Source: an uncultured Lachnospiraceae bacterium
GTDB lineage: Bacteria; Bacillota; Clostridia; Lachnospirales; Lachnospiraceae
Direction of reading: 5' to 3'
Assembly: GCA_910585205.1 (NCBI GenBank)
Contig: CAJUCC010000047.1
Span: 1-64,000 of the forward strand
DNA: 64,000 bases
Part shown: piece after piece, positions 1 through 7,510 of the stretch
How positions within the stretch are numbered: the stretch's first letter is position 1
Layout of the letters: each line of letters starts with the position of its first letter
Notes under the pieces: generated by a model
Databases searched by the model: none
What the model saw: only the letters and a program-made list of their open reading frames with translations
Told to the model about the DNA's origin: nothing
Program-made: the position numbers and the translations under genes

Positions 1-141
1 GCGCTGTTTGTATTTTTCCGCCGCCTGGAATTTCACAATTTCTTTTTGCTGGCGGCGGTGTGCGCCGTCTGCTACCTGGGGCTGGCAGGGTTTGCCGCTT
101 TCCGCCTCGGGTTTATGAAGCGCCCGGGGAACCGCCGATAA
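1..141 (+). CDS. C-terminal end of a membrane protein (partial)
   Basis: The frame is open from the first base of the window and encodes 46 residues before TAA. The visible part holds one hydrophobic stretch (from HNFFLLAAVCAVCYLG onward) and ends in a short basic tail (KRPGNRR), as expected for the last transmembrane helix of an integral membrane protein with a cytoplasmic C-terminus. The gene starts outside the window, so the family cannot be named. Its last 29 bases overlap the 3' end of the convergent SGNH-like gene. The frame could be chance, but hydrophobicity and a tidy basic end favour a real gene. Confidence 0.5.
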   Translation, partial: ALFVFFRRLEFHNFFLLAAVCAVCYLGLAGFAAFRLGFMKRPGNRR

Positions 142-1372
142 ACTCGGCGATCCGTGCGGCGATGGCTTCCCGGCCTTTGGCATTCAACTGTTCTTTGTCT
201 TCTTCCAGGTAGTCTTCGTAATTATCTTCATGAATGGTGCCAAAGTAATTGTCGATAAATGCCACATTCTCCGATACGGCGATATTTTTGTAGGCTATCA
301 TATAATCGGCCAGTGTTCCCTGCCCGAGGTTGAACGTACTGCCGGCCCGGAGTTCTCCGTTTTCATCTTCGATATAGCAAAAATACGGTGACGATACAAT
401 GATCTGTATATGGGGATAGCTGTTTTTCAAAAGCCGGATGGACTGCAGCAGACAGCCGCAGCAGGAGGCCGGCAGGGTATCGTCATAGGGGCCTGCCAGC
501 AGCCGTTTTGATTCATAATCGTGATAATCATACATAATCGTAATCACATCGATGGCATTCATATCAAGATTTTTCAGCATTTCCACAACTTCCGTCACAT
601 TTTCATCCCGGTCCCACGAGCGGGCATTGTCTTCCAGCAATGTAAAATCCTGCATTGTGATACAGGAAACGATCCAGTACAGACTGAATACGTCTGTCTG
701 GTATGACTCGTCGTAGACGGCGTTTTTTACGGACAGATAGGTGCGGTTGAGACCGGCGTTGTAGACTTTTCCGCCGGTCAGCTCCTCCAGACGGGTATCG
801 ATGCCGTCGGCTTCCCCTCTGGCAGACGCCAGCGTGCCGTTGCCGAGCAGAAGGATTGAGGTGACGCCGTCATCGACCTGCTGCTTCCGCATTTCGGATG
901 TCACGGCGACGCGAAAGTCTTCCGTTTCGGTGTCAAAACCCGTGTTGGTTGCATTGGGGTCATAACCGGATTCCACGCCGCGGTTCCAGCGGATCAGCTT
1001 GAAGATGCCGACAGCCAAAATGACAACGATCAGAACGGACAGGGCGATATGGATATGCAGGGCGCGGACGTTTCGCAGTGCCTGCGCCGGGTGTGAGAAA
1101 AAGCCTCCGGTCTGTGCGCGGCGCCTGTTGCTTTTTCTGCATGCCGTCTGCGGGTGCCTTTGCGTCTGTGCGGATTTGGAGGCAGCGCCTTTGCGGGACG
1201 CTGCACCGGCGGATTTCTGCGGGGCGGGTTTTCGGTTTCCCGATTTGCTTTTCCCGGTTTTTACGGACGATGCCGGTCTGCGGGCCGCAGATGGTTTTCG
1301 CGCGGCCGTGGTTTTTTTTGCTGCGTTTTTTCCGGGGGACCGGGATTCGATCCTGGGATTGTCTTCTCTCAT
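113..1372 (-). CDS. Membrane-anchored SGNH-fold protein, probably catalytically inactive
   Basis: The 419-residue product has a very basic, Ala/Ser/Lys-rich cytoplasmic N-terminus (residues 1 to about 100), one transmembrane helix (about 106-127), then an extracellular domain of about 280 residues. That domain looks like the SGNH/GDSL hydrolase fold found with clostridial exopolysaccharide genes. A block I-like segment LLLGNGTLASA lies near residue 174, and a block V-like segment DKEQLNAKGREAIAARI lies near the C-terminus. In active enzymes block I has a nucleophilic Ser (GDS/GNS) and block V reads DxxH. Here they read GNG and DxxQ, so the Ser and His appear lost. A role in binding or modifying surface glycan is inferred from fold and setting. 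It lies downstream of the GtrII-type gene on the same strand with a 19-bp gap, so the two probably share a transcript. Confidence 0.6.
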   Translation of the reverse strand: MREDNPRIESRSPGKNAAKKTTAARKPSAARRPASSVKTGKSKSGNRKPAPQKSAGAASRKGAASKSAQTQRHPQTACRKSNRRRAQTGGFFSHPAQALRNVRALHIHIALSVLIVVILAVGIFKLIRWNRGVESGYDPNATNTGFDTETEDFRVAVTSEMRKQQVDDGVTSILLLGNGTLASARGEADGIDTRLEELTGGKVYNAGLNRTYLSVKNAVYDESYQTDVFSLYWIVSCITMQDFTLLEDNARSWDRDENVTEVVEMLKNLDMNAIDVITIMYDYHDYESKRLLAGPYDDTLPASCCGCLLQSIRLLKNSYPHIQIIVSSPYFCYIEDENGELRAGSTFNLGQGTLADYMIAYKNIAVSENVAFIDNYFGTIHEDNYEDYLEEDKEQLNAKGREAIAARIAEFIGGSPGAS

Positions 1373-1391
1373 ATAGGCTCCTGTTCTCTTT

Positions 1392-2957
1392 TTAATCGTC
1401 GTTTAGTTTAATCACGGTGACATCGTTAATCACGCGGATACAGCCGTCATGGGGAAAACGCGGCATTTCCTGAAATTCCGGTGTGGATTTCAGCGCTTCT
1501 TCCTCCTCCGGCGTTACAACGGTAATGTCTTCACCCAGACAGTTCTGGAAGAACGGCAGGTATGCGCGGCTGGAACCGCCGAATACCCGTGCGCCCTTCA
1601 TGCCGGTCATGGGTTCCAGCAGATCCGTTACGGCTTCCATTTTATATGTTTTGCTGTAGTTGCCGACAAAGGCAATGGGCCTGTCTTTGTCATAGTCCTC
1701 GGACTGTTCCAGCCGGTCCATGATCTTTATGCATAAGGCATAGGTCTTTTCGTAGCGGAAGTTCATATTAAAGTATGCGATATTGGAGAGCAGAATATAA
1801 TTCCATACCGCCAGAAAAACGGCGCCGAAAGACACCCATTCGAGCAGCCGGGCTTTGCTGACGCCGCACAGGGGGGCAGCTTTCTCGTAAAAGATGATGA
1901 CTGCGGCAAAGAGGAGGCACCAGGCATGGCGCATCAGCATATGGACATTGACCCCGGAAGAGATCAGATAGAAAACTTCCAGCGAAAGCGGAATGCAGAG
2001 GGCGCAGAACACGAGCAGAGCATTCCGCAGCAGGCTTTTGTATACGTTGTGCTTCAGATAAAGCACTGCCGCGAATACGAACAGCATCAGCAGCGAGAGC
2101 GCCAGCGCCAGACCCATCCAGCGGTTGAACGCCAGTACCTGGGACGGCCCGAGCGAGGTGCGAAAGTCCTGAAAAACGAGCAGCAGCCGGTTTTTGATCT
2201 CGACAAGGCCGGGTACGGAACTGTTGTCAATGCCCTGATAAGAACTTAATTCGATATGCTTTGCGGCCAGTGTGGCGGTCATACCGATGTAATAAGCGCC
2301 CATGCCGACACCGAGCATCAGCACATAACGTACGCCCATGGTGAGGATCGTCTGATCCGGGTATTGCTGCGGCTGCAAAAGCATGAGAATAAAAAACAGC
2401 AGCATCAGGATCAATGTAAAAGCGAGATAGGCCTGATAGATTCCCACACTGCAGCACAGACAGGCCGCGCCGGCCAGCCAGCCCCACCGGGCGTCTGTGC
2501 GGGTGACGAAATAAGCCGCCAGGGTGCCGAGCAGACAGCTCATCAGGAACGGGTCGGCCGCAAACATATAGGAATATATGGCGGCAACCGTCGGAAAGGT
2601 AATCAGCATACCGGAAATCAGTATAACGCCGAGCGTATTGCGCAGATCGAATATCCGTACAAGCGCCATGGCGGCAAGCCCCGCATAGAGCAGCGCAAGG
2701 ATACCGTTGACAGCCGGCAGACTGAAATAGGAGGAAATTCCCGCCGCATATGTCTGCAGCCAGCGGCCCAGTTCGGGTTTGTCAAAGGTGACATACAGAT
2801 ACCGAATGTCGTCATTGTTATACATGGAATTGGTAAAAATAAATATATGACAGAAAAAGCCGATGAAAAAGGTACTGAGAAAGGCCGTTTTCTGTTGACG
2901 CGTCAGACGGCTGCACAGACCATGCAGACAATCCGACGGACTTTTCACGGAAAACAT
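1392..2957 (-). CDS. GtrII-type glucosyltransferase domain membrane protein
   Basis: This 521-residue integral membrane protein has about ten to twelve hydrophobic segments. The N-terminal region reads NDDIRYLYV followed by ELGRWLQTY, matching the acidic first-loop and GRW signatures of the GtrII/GtrIII family (glucosyltransferases that use polyprenyl-phosphate-glucose to decorate surface polysaccharide outside the membrane). The soluble tail after about residue 400 (FVGNYSKTYKMEA onward) is extracytoplasmic in such proteins. Translation begins at an ATG 8 bases after AGGAGG (on the plus strand CCTCCT at 2966-2971). A good promoter lies at 2993-3021. It is transcribed away from the nanE operon and ahead of the SGNH-like gene, suggesting a two-gene glycan-decoration unit. 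The GtrA/polyprenyl-glucose partner could be the GtrA protein at 29402. Confidence 0.72.
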   Translation of the reverse strand: MFSVKSPSDCLHGLCSRLTRQQKTAFLSTFFIGFFCHIFIFTNSMYNNDDIRYLYVTFDKPELGRWLQTYAAGISSYFSLPAVNGILALLYAGLAAMALVRIFDLRNTLGVILISGMLITFPTVAAIYSYMFAADPFLMSCLLGTLAAYFVTRTDARWGWLAGAACLCCSVGIYQAYLAFTLILMLLFFILMLLQPQQYPDQTILTMGVRYVLMLGVGMGAYYIGMTATLAAKHIELSSYQGIDNSSVPGLVEIKNRLLLVFQDFRTSLGPSQVLAFNRWMGLALALSLLMLFVFAAVLYLKHNVYKSLLRNALLVFCALCIPLSLEVFYLISSGVNVHMLMRHAWCLLFAAVIIFYEKAAPLCGVSKARLLEWVSFGAVFLAVWNYILLSNIAYFNMNFRYEKTYALCIKIMDRLEQSEDYDKDRPIAFVGNYSKTYKMEAVTDLLEPMTGMKGARVFGGSSRAYLPFFQNCLGEDITVVTPEEEEALKSTPEFQEMPRFPHDGCIRVINDVTVIKLNDD

Positions 2958-2992
2958 GCGGAAAACCTCCTGTCTGAATTTTATATTGCTTT

Positions 2993-3021
2993 ATTATATT
3001 ACATTTGGCATATATTATCAA
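2993..3021 (-). promoter_or_regulatory. Sigma-A promoter of the GtrII-type gene
   Basis: On the minus strand TTGATA (3021-3016) and TATAAT (2998-2993) are separated by exactly 17 bases. The expected transcript would start close to 2986 and carry the strong AGGAGG site of the glucosyltransferase gene. Confidence 0.75.
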
Positions 3022-3231
3022 ATGTTTGAGACTGAAAAAATTCCGGGAAGGCTGCGTCTTTCCGACAAGGGCATATCATTCCGGCCAATTCTTTCCTTCC
3101 CTTATATTTTTGCACAAAACAGCCAAACTAACAGGCAGTGATATTGTAAAAGAAATATATTTCAGAAAAGGCTGGTTTCGGCAGGCAAAATCCAAAACTT
3201 TTGAAACTAAAATCTAAAACCTTTCTAAATA
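3022..3231. other. Divergent intergenic region between the GtrII and nanE promoters
   Basis: About 210 bases separate the two divergent promoters. I find no coding frame with a ribosome site. The part next to the nanE promoter (about 3190-3230) is A-rich and repeats CTAAA three times (ACTAAAATCTAAAACC and TCTAAAT), a plausible binding area for the RpiR regulator encoded in the operon. Nothing else stands out. Confidence 0.35.
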
Positions 3232-3260
3232 TTGAATAAAATCTTTATACAGTGTAATAT
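3232..3260 (+). promoter_or_regulatory. Sigma-A promoter of the nanE operon
   Basis: TTGAAT (3232-3237) and TAATAT (3255-3260) are spaced by 17 bases. It lies 41 bases before the chosen nanE start, with A-rich CTAAA repeats directly upstream where an RpiR-type regulator could bind. Confidence 0.65.
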
Positions 3261-3301
3261 GAACAAAAATAAATAAAAAATAAGGAGGGTGGTTGGTGAT
3301 T

Positions 3302-3970
3302 ATGTTGGATAAATTAAAAGGAAAGCTGATCGTTTCCTGCCAGGCGCTGCCAGATGAACCGCTGCATTCCAGCTTTATTATGGCGAGAATGGCACTGGCG
3401 GCGAAGCAGGGGGGTGCGGCAGGCATCCGGGCGCAGTCAAAGGAAGACATTCAGGCGATTCGGGAGACGGTGGATCTGCCGGTAATCGGAATTGTGAAAC
3501 GCAATTATGAGGACAGTGATATTTATATCACACCGACCCGAAAAGAAGTGCAGGAACTGCTGGAATGCGGCTGCGAGATCATTGCGCTGGATGCGACGCT
3601 GCGGAAACGGCCGAACGATGAAAATCTGGAAGATCTTGTGGAAATGGTGCATGCGGGGAAAGCGCTGGCGATGGCGGACTGCTCGACATTTGAGGAATGC
3701 CGGCATGCCGTGGAGATCGGCTTTGACCTGGTGGGGACCACACTGTGCGGCTATACACCGTATTCGGAACAACTGGACGGCCCGAACTTCGATCTGTTGA
3801 AACAATGTGTACAGGAGCTGGATGTTCCGATCATTGCAGAGGGGAAGATCAATACCCCGGAGGAATTGAAACAGGTAATGGAAGAATGCGGCGTATACAG
3901 TGCGGTCGTAGGCGGAGCAATCACAAGACCGAAGCAGATTACGGAACGATTTGTCAAAGCAATCAAGTAG
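3302..3970 (+). CDS. nanE: N-acylglucosamine-6-phosphate 2-epimerase NanE
   Basis: The 222-residue product converts N-acetylmannosamine-6-phosphate to N-acetylglucosamine-6-phosphate in the cytoplasm, feeding amino sugars into glycolysis or cell-wall synthesis. It is full length for the family and shows the TIM-barrel landmarks LIVSCQALP at the N-terminus, [14 protein letters not shown] with its catalytic-type Lys, IIALDATLR, and VVGGAITRP near the end. Translation could start at TTG 3293, GTG 3296 or ATG 3302, all behind TAAGGAGGG. ATG 3302 gives the family-typical [16 protein letters not shown] start and is preferred, although GTG 3296 has tighter spacing to the ribosome site. It is the first gene of an operon with a PTS permease and an RpiR regulator. 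No nanA, nanK, nagA or nagB is nearby, so the incoming sugar is probably phosphorylated by the PTS rather than by a kinase. Confidence 0.93.
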   Translation: MLDKLKGKLIVSCQALPDEPLHSSFIMARMALAAKQGGAAGIRAQSKEDIQAIRETVDLPVIGIVKRNYEDSDIYITPTRKEVQELLECGCEIIALDATLRKRPNDENLEDLVEMVHAGKALAMADCSTFEECRHAVEIGFDLVGTTLCGYTPYSEQLDGPNFDLLKQCVQELDVPIIAEGKINTPEELKQVMEECGVYSAVVGGAITRPKQITERFVKAIK

Positions 3971-3988
3971 AAAAAGGAGGATCAGATT

Positions 3989-5491
3989 ATGTTTAAAACA
4001 CTGCAGAAAATCGGAAAATCGTTTATGCTGCCGATTGCCATTCTGCCGGCAGCCGGTCTGCTGCTCGGAATCGGAAGCGCGTTGAGCAGCGAGGCGACGC
4101 TTCTCAGTTATCCGATGTTGAATATACCGTTTTTACAGGCAATCTTTAAAATTATGGCGGCGGCCGGCAATACGGTCTTCTCCAATCTGTCACTGCTGCT
4201 GTGTATCGGTCTTTGTATCGGTCTGGCACAGAAAGATAAGGGCGTGGCTGCCCTCTCGGGTGTTGTCGGTCTGCTGATTATGAACGGAACGATCGGTGTC
4301 ATGTTGTCGATATTTAATCCGGAAGGTTCCGGCATTGACACGGGTGTTGTCGGCGCGCTGGTTATGGGTGCGGTTGTTGTAAAACTTCATAATAAATACC
4401 GGAGCGTTCAGCTCCCGCAGGTGCTCGGTTTCTTTGGCGGTTCCCGCTTTGTGCCGATTATCACCTCGGTAGCGGCTATTTTGGTAGGCGCGGCATTTTA
4501 TCTCGTGTGGCCGCCGCTGCAGAATCTGCTTGTAATGGCCGGAAACGGAATTGCCTCCATGGGCGTGATCGGTACTTTCTTATATGGCTTCCTGATGCGT
4601 CTGTGCGGCGCGGTCGGTCTGCATCATATGATCTATCCGATGTTCTGGTATACGGAGCTCGGCGGTGTGGAAATGGTTGCCGGTGAAACCATTGCCGGGG
4701 CACAGAAAATCTTTTTTGCACAGCTTGCGGATCCGAATCATGCCGGACTGTTTACGGAAGGAACGCGGTTTTTTGCCGGCCGTTTCAGTACGATGATGTT
4801 TGGTCTTCCGGGCGCATCTCTGGCGATGTATCATTGCGTGAAGAAAGAAAAGCGCAAAAAATATATGGGTATTTTCCTGAGCGTTGCGCTCACTTCGATT
4901 ATTACCGGTATCACAGAGCCGTTGGAGTACATGTTCCTGTTTGTTTCGCCGATATTATATGTAATCCACTCCTTCTTCGACGGATTATCATTCCTTGTGG
5001 CGGATCTTCTGAGCATCCGGATCGGCAATACATTTTCAGGCGGTTTGATTGATTTCTTCTTATTTGGTATTTTGCAGGGCAATGCAAAAACACACTGGCT
5101 GATTCAGATTCCGTTTGGATTATGCTGGACGGCGCTGTACTATGTGACGTTCAAGTTTGCGATTATGAAATTCAATATTATGACGCCCGGCCGTGATGAT
5201 ACGGAAAGTATGGATGAGGCGCCGAAGGTAGCGGATAAATCTTCGATCGCGGAAGAAGCAAAACGCATTCTGGCTGCACTGGGTGACGCTGCCAATATTG
5301 AGGACGTGGATGCCTGCATTACGAGACTGCGTGTCAGCGTAAAGGATGCGGCTGCGGTTGATAAGGATCTGCTCAAGGAAATGGGAGCTGCGGCCGTATT
5401 TGAGATAGACGGCGGGATTCAGGCCGTGTACGGTGCAAAAGCAATTCTTTATAAAAATGCGATCAATGATATTCTGGGTATTGACGATTAG
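3989..5491 (+). CDS. PTS sugar transporter subunit EIICB, glucose/amino-sugar family
   Basis: The 500-residue permease imports and phosphorylates a sugar using phosphate relayed from HPr via a separate EIIA. The IIC membrane domain spans residues 1 to about 395, beginning with the family-typical LQKIGKSFMLPIAILPAAGL and containing the ITGITEPLEY segment. A linker leads to the IIB domain (about 415-495), whose phosphorylated cysteine is C443 in DVDACITRLR. No IIA domain is fused. It begins 18 bases after nanE with AAAAAGGAGG upstream. Because the upstream enzyme uses ManNAc-6-phosphate, the substrate is most simply N-acetylmannosamine. Glucose or GlcNAc cannot be excluded, and MurNAc is less likely because no murQ etherase is present and MurP has a IIB-IIC order. 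Confidence 0.9.
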   Translation: MFKTLQKIGKSFMLPIAILPAAGLLLGIGSALSSEATLLSYPMLNIPFLQAIFKIMAAAGNTVFSNLSLLLCIGLCIGLAQKDKGVAALSGVVGLLIMNGTIGVMLSIFNPEGSGIDTGVVGALVMGAVVVKLHNKYRSVQLPQVLGFFGGSRFVPIITSVAAILVGAAFYLVWPPLQNLLVMAGNGIASMGVIGTFLYGFLMRLCGAVGLHHMIYPMFWYTELGGVEMVAGETIAGAQKIFFAQLADPNHAGLFTEGTRFFAGRFSTMMFGLPGASLAMYHCVKKEKRKKYMGIFLSVALTSIITGITEPLEYMFLFVSPILYVIHSFFDGLSFLVADLLSIRIGNTFSGGLIDFFLFGILQGNAKTHWLIQIPFGLCWTALYYVTFKFAIMKFNIMTPGRDDTESMDEAPKVADKSSIAEEAKRILAALGDAANIEDVDACITRLRVSVKDAAAVDKDLLKEMGAAAVFEIDGGIQAVYGAKAILYKNAINDILGIDD

Positions 5492-5529
5492 GATACCATG
5501 GCGTTACGGAATATGGAGTAAAGAGTTTT

Positions 5530-6333
5530 ATGATGTATACGGAAGATATTATTCCTGCGATTATCGATCGTTATGAGTATTTTACAAAGGGAGAGCAGGT
5601 TATCGCGGATTTCTTTGTCGGCAATAAGGAAAAGCAGGATTTTTCGATCCGTGCGATGAAAGAGAAGCTGTATGTATCAGAGGCTTCTCTTTCCCGCTTT
5701 GCCAAGAAACTGGGATTCCGGGGGTACCGTGAATTTATTTATCAGTACCAGCGGGCGTTTGTAAATATGACCGACGGTATCCCCATATCCTTTCAGACGG
5801 TACTGAATCGGTATAACGATCTGCTGCGCCGTTCGTTCAGCATCGTGGATGAAGAGCAGATCAAGCGCATCTGCCGCATGATCGGAGAGGCGAAGCGGGT
5901 TCTTGTGGTGGGGATCGGAAGTTCCGGGCTGGCTGCGGAAGAAATGAAGCGCCGCTTTGTCCGTCTGGGGGTTTTGATGGAATCCTGCGATCAGCGGGAT
6001 ATGATTAAAATGGCCGCTATTTTTCAGAATAAAGACAATCTGGTAATCGGCATTTCGTTGAGCGGGTTGAAAGAGGAAGTGCTCTTTGCAATGGAACAGT
6101 CTCATCAGCGCGGCGCCAAAACGGTTTTTATTACCGGGAACCGTGCAAGACAAACGTTTGTCGATGAACAGATCACGGTGGCGGCGCTGAAAAATCTTGA
6201 TAACGGGAATCTGATTTCACCGCAGTTCCCGATTTTGGTTATAATTGACCTGCTGTACGGTTACTTTCTGGATTCCGATCAGAATAAACGTGTGCTGCAT
6301 CAGGAGACGGTGGAGATACTGGAAAAGCGATAA
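5530..6333 (+). CDS. MurR/RpiR-family transcriptional regulator
   Basis: This 267-residue DNA-binding protein has an N-terminal helix-turn-helix domain (residues 1 to about 80, with YVSEASLSRFAKKLGFRGY as recognition region) and a C-terminal SIS sugar-phosphate-binding domain (about 115-250, with VVGIGSSGLAAEE and IGISLSGLKEE). Such proteins control amino-sugar operons and respond to sugar phosphates. Position as last gene of the nanE-PTS unit suggests it senses ManNAc-6-P or GlcNAc-6-P and acts on the promoter at 3232-3260. Start codons at 5530 and 5533 are equivalent. The preceding AATATGGAGTAAAGAG holds the ribosome site. Confidence 0.9.
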   Translation: MMYTEDIIPAIIDRYEYFTKGEQVIADFFVGNKEKQDFSIRAMKEKLYVSEASLSRFAKKLGFRGYREFIYQYQRAFVNMTDGIPISFQTVLNRYNDLLRRSFSIVDEEQIKRICRMIGEAKRVLVVGIGSSGLAAEEMKRRFVRLGVLMESCDQRDMIKMAAIFQNKDNLVIGISLSGLKEEVLFAMEQSHQRGAKTVFITGNRARQTFVDEQITVAALKNLDNGNLISPQFPILVIIDLLYGYFLDSDQNKRVLHQETVEILEKR

Positions 6334-6448
6334 GGTACCGTGCCTGTCCGGTGAGGCCGCAGGGCTACCCTTTCTTTTTGCGGATTTTTATATTATAATA
6401 ATGTACATACCGTGATTACAGATCATAAAAAGGATGGGCTGTGGCAGG

Positions 6449-6811
6449 ATGAAAAAAAAGATCGGGATAAAAGATATATTGTTTTTGCAGTTGGTTATTA
6501 TGATTTATACGGGTTCCGGCATTGCCGCCAAACTGGCGGCGGGGCGGGAGCTTTTTTCACCGGGTTTTTGTTTCTTTTATGGGCTGGAAATTGCAGTGCT
6601 GGGCGTATATGCCATACTCTGGCAGCAGATTATCAAGCGATTTGAACTGTCTGTCGCTTATGCCAATCGCGCCATGGTCCTTGTGTGGTCGCTTATCTGG
6701 GCGGTCTGTATTTTTGGCGACCGTCTGACGGTGCAGAATCTGGCCGGTATTGCGCTTGTGATTGCAGGCACGGTTATTGTCAATCTGGATACGGGGGAGG
6801 GAACGACGTGA
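6449..6811 (+). CDS. Small DMT/SMR-type membrane protein, first of a pair
   Basis: The product is about 120 residues with four predicted transmembrane helices and the SMR/EamA end signature (GDRLTVQNLAGIALVIAGTV). ATG 6449 is chosen because the protein then begins MKKKIGIKDILFLQ; an in-frame ATG at 6434 would add only MGCGR. Its stop overlaps the GTG start of the next gene (GTGA), and the two similar proteins probably form a heterodimer, as ArnE/ArnF and paired SMR proteins do. ArnE/ArnF-type pairs move polyprenyl-linked sugars, other pairs export drugs or guanidine-like cations; the sequence does not decide which. A TATAAT at 6394-6399 may be part of its promoter. Confidence 0.72.
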   Translation: MKKKIGIKDILFLQLVIMIYTGSGIAAKLAAGRELFSPGFCFFYGLEIAVLGVYAILWQQIIKRFELSVAYANRAMVLVWSLIWAVCIFGDRLTVQNLAGIALVIAGTVIVNLDTGEGTT

Positions 6812-7143
6812 ATCGCTATTTTCTGTTGTATCTTGTCTCTGTCACGATTGCATCCGTTTCGCAGCTTTTGCTGAAGAAAAGTGCGATGCGGCAGCATACG
6901 TCGTTTCTGCGGGAATATCTGAACCCGTATGTGATAACCGGATATGGGCTGCTTTTTTCTTCCATGTTTCTGACAATACTGGCTTTTCGGGGACTGGATT
7001 ATAAAAACGGTTCGGTGATGGAATCGCTCGGCTATGTTCTGGTGCTGGTTTTGAGCCGGATTTTTTTCGGAGAAACGATAACGGGAAAAAAGATGATCGG
7101 AACGCTCTGCATTCTTGCAGGTATGGTTGTATTTTATCTGTAA
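6808..7143 (+). CDS. Small DMT/SMR-type membrane protein, second of a pair
   Basis: The 111-residue product starts at GTG 6808, 7 bases after GGGGAGG and overlapping the previous stop codon, so translation is coupled. Four hydrophobic helices are visible, with SQLLLKKSA in helix one and the family end signature FFGETITGKKMIGTLCILAGMV. Together with its partner it should form an antiparallel small multidrug-resistance-like or lipid-sugar flippase dimer. The pair ends at a strong rho-independent terminator (7186-7227), so it is a self-contained two-gene unit. Confidence 0.75.
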   Translation: MNRYFLLYLVSVTIASVSQLLLKKSAMRQHTSFLREYLNPYVITGYGLLFSSMFLTILAFRGLDYKNGSVMESLGYVLVLVLSRIFFGETITGKKMIGTLCILAGMVVFYL

Positions 7144-7185
7144 GAGAAGATCCGCAGGTATCATTCTGCGGCAGATTGTATGACG

Positions 7186-7227
7186 GCGATGCCGGCGGCA
7201 CAGGAATCTGCCGCCGGTATCGCTTTT
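7186..7227 (+). terminator. Rho-independent terminator after the SMR-like pair
   Basis: GCGATGCCGGCGGCA (7186-7200), an 8-base loop and TGCCGCCGGTATCGC (7209-7223) form a 15-bp stem with one G-U pair, followed by TTTT. A smaller hairpin, CCGCAG/CTGCGG, lies just upstream at about 7152-7170. The T-run is on the plus strand only. Confidence 0.8.
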
Positions 7228-7234
7228 GCCGACA

Positions 7235-7444
7235 TTATATGTCGCCGCCGGATTTTTCGCGGTCACTTCCCTGTTGGGGATTCAGCGAAATATCGAACGG
7301 GATCCGTCCTTCACGGAGCGACTGGCGGACAAAGATATTGAACGCCGTGGAAAGGTTCATGCCAAGTTCTGCGAACAGTACTTCGGCCTGTGCCTTTAAA
7401 TCAGAATCTATTCGGATGCTGATATTGGTATTGGAGCCAGCCAT
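7235..7444 (-). CDS. RelB/DinJ-family antitoxin without a visible toxin
   Basis: The 69-residue protein reads NISIRIDSDLKAQAEVLFAELGMNLSTAFNIF, the ribbon-helix-helix signature of RelB/DinJ antitoxins, followed by a short C-terminal toxin-binding tail. Such antitoxins normally precede a RelE/YafQ toxin gene and repress their own promoter. Downstream on the minus strand there are only the terminator hairpins and the convergent SMR-like gene, so the toxin is missing. The gene begins behind AAGGAGATG, and its leader holds two palindromes (7462-7478 and 7493-7510) that could be its operator. Confidence 0.8.
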   Translation of the reverse strand: MAGSNTNISIRIDSDLKAQAEVLFAELGMNLSTAFNIFVRQSLREGRIPFDISLNPQQGSDREKSGGDI

Positions 7445-7461
7445 AAAATCATCTCCTTTCC

Positions 7462-7510
7462 TGCCGGCGCAGCCGGCATTTGCTGTCTGTATGTAAAATT
7501 TTGATTTTAC
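7462..7510. repeat. Two palindromes in front of the RelB-like gene
   Basis: TGCCGGC-GCA-GCCGGCA (7462-7478) and GTAAAAT-TTTG-ATTTTAC (7493-7510) are perfect 7-bp inverted repeats. The second spans the end of the diguanylate cyclase gene. They may be an operator for the ribbon-helix-helix protein, or mRNA hairpins ending the upstream transcript. Confidence 0.5.

Noticed and set aside
3989..5491. Assignment of the PTS permease as the MurNAc permease MurP
   Set aside because: MurP has the IIB domain first and is paired with the MurQ etherase; here the order is IIC-IIB and the neighbour is NanE.
6334..6448. A terminator and promoter between the RpiR gene and the SMR-like pair
   Set aside because: The possible stem (GCCTG/CAGGGC) is weak and the TATAAT at 6394-6399 has no good -35 partner, so neither is listed as a separate feature.
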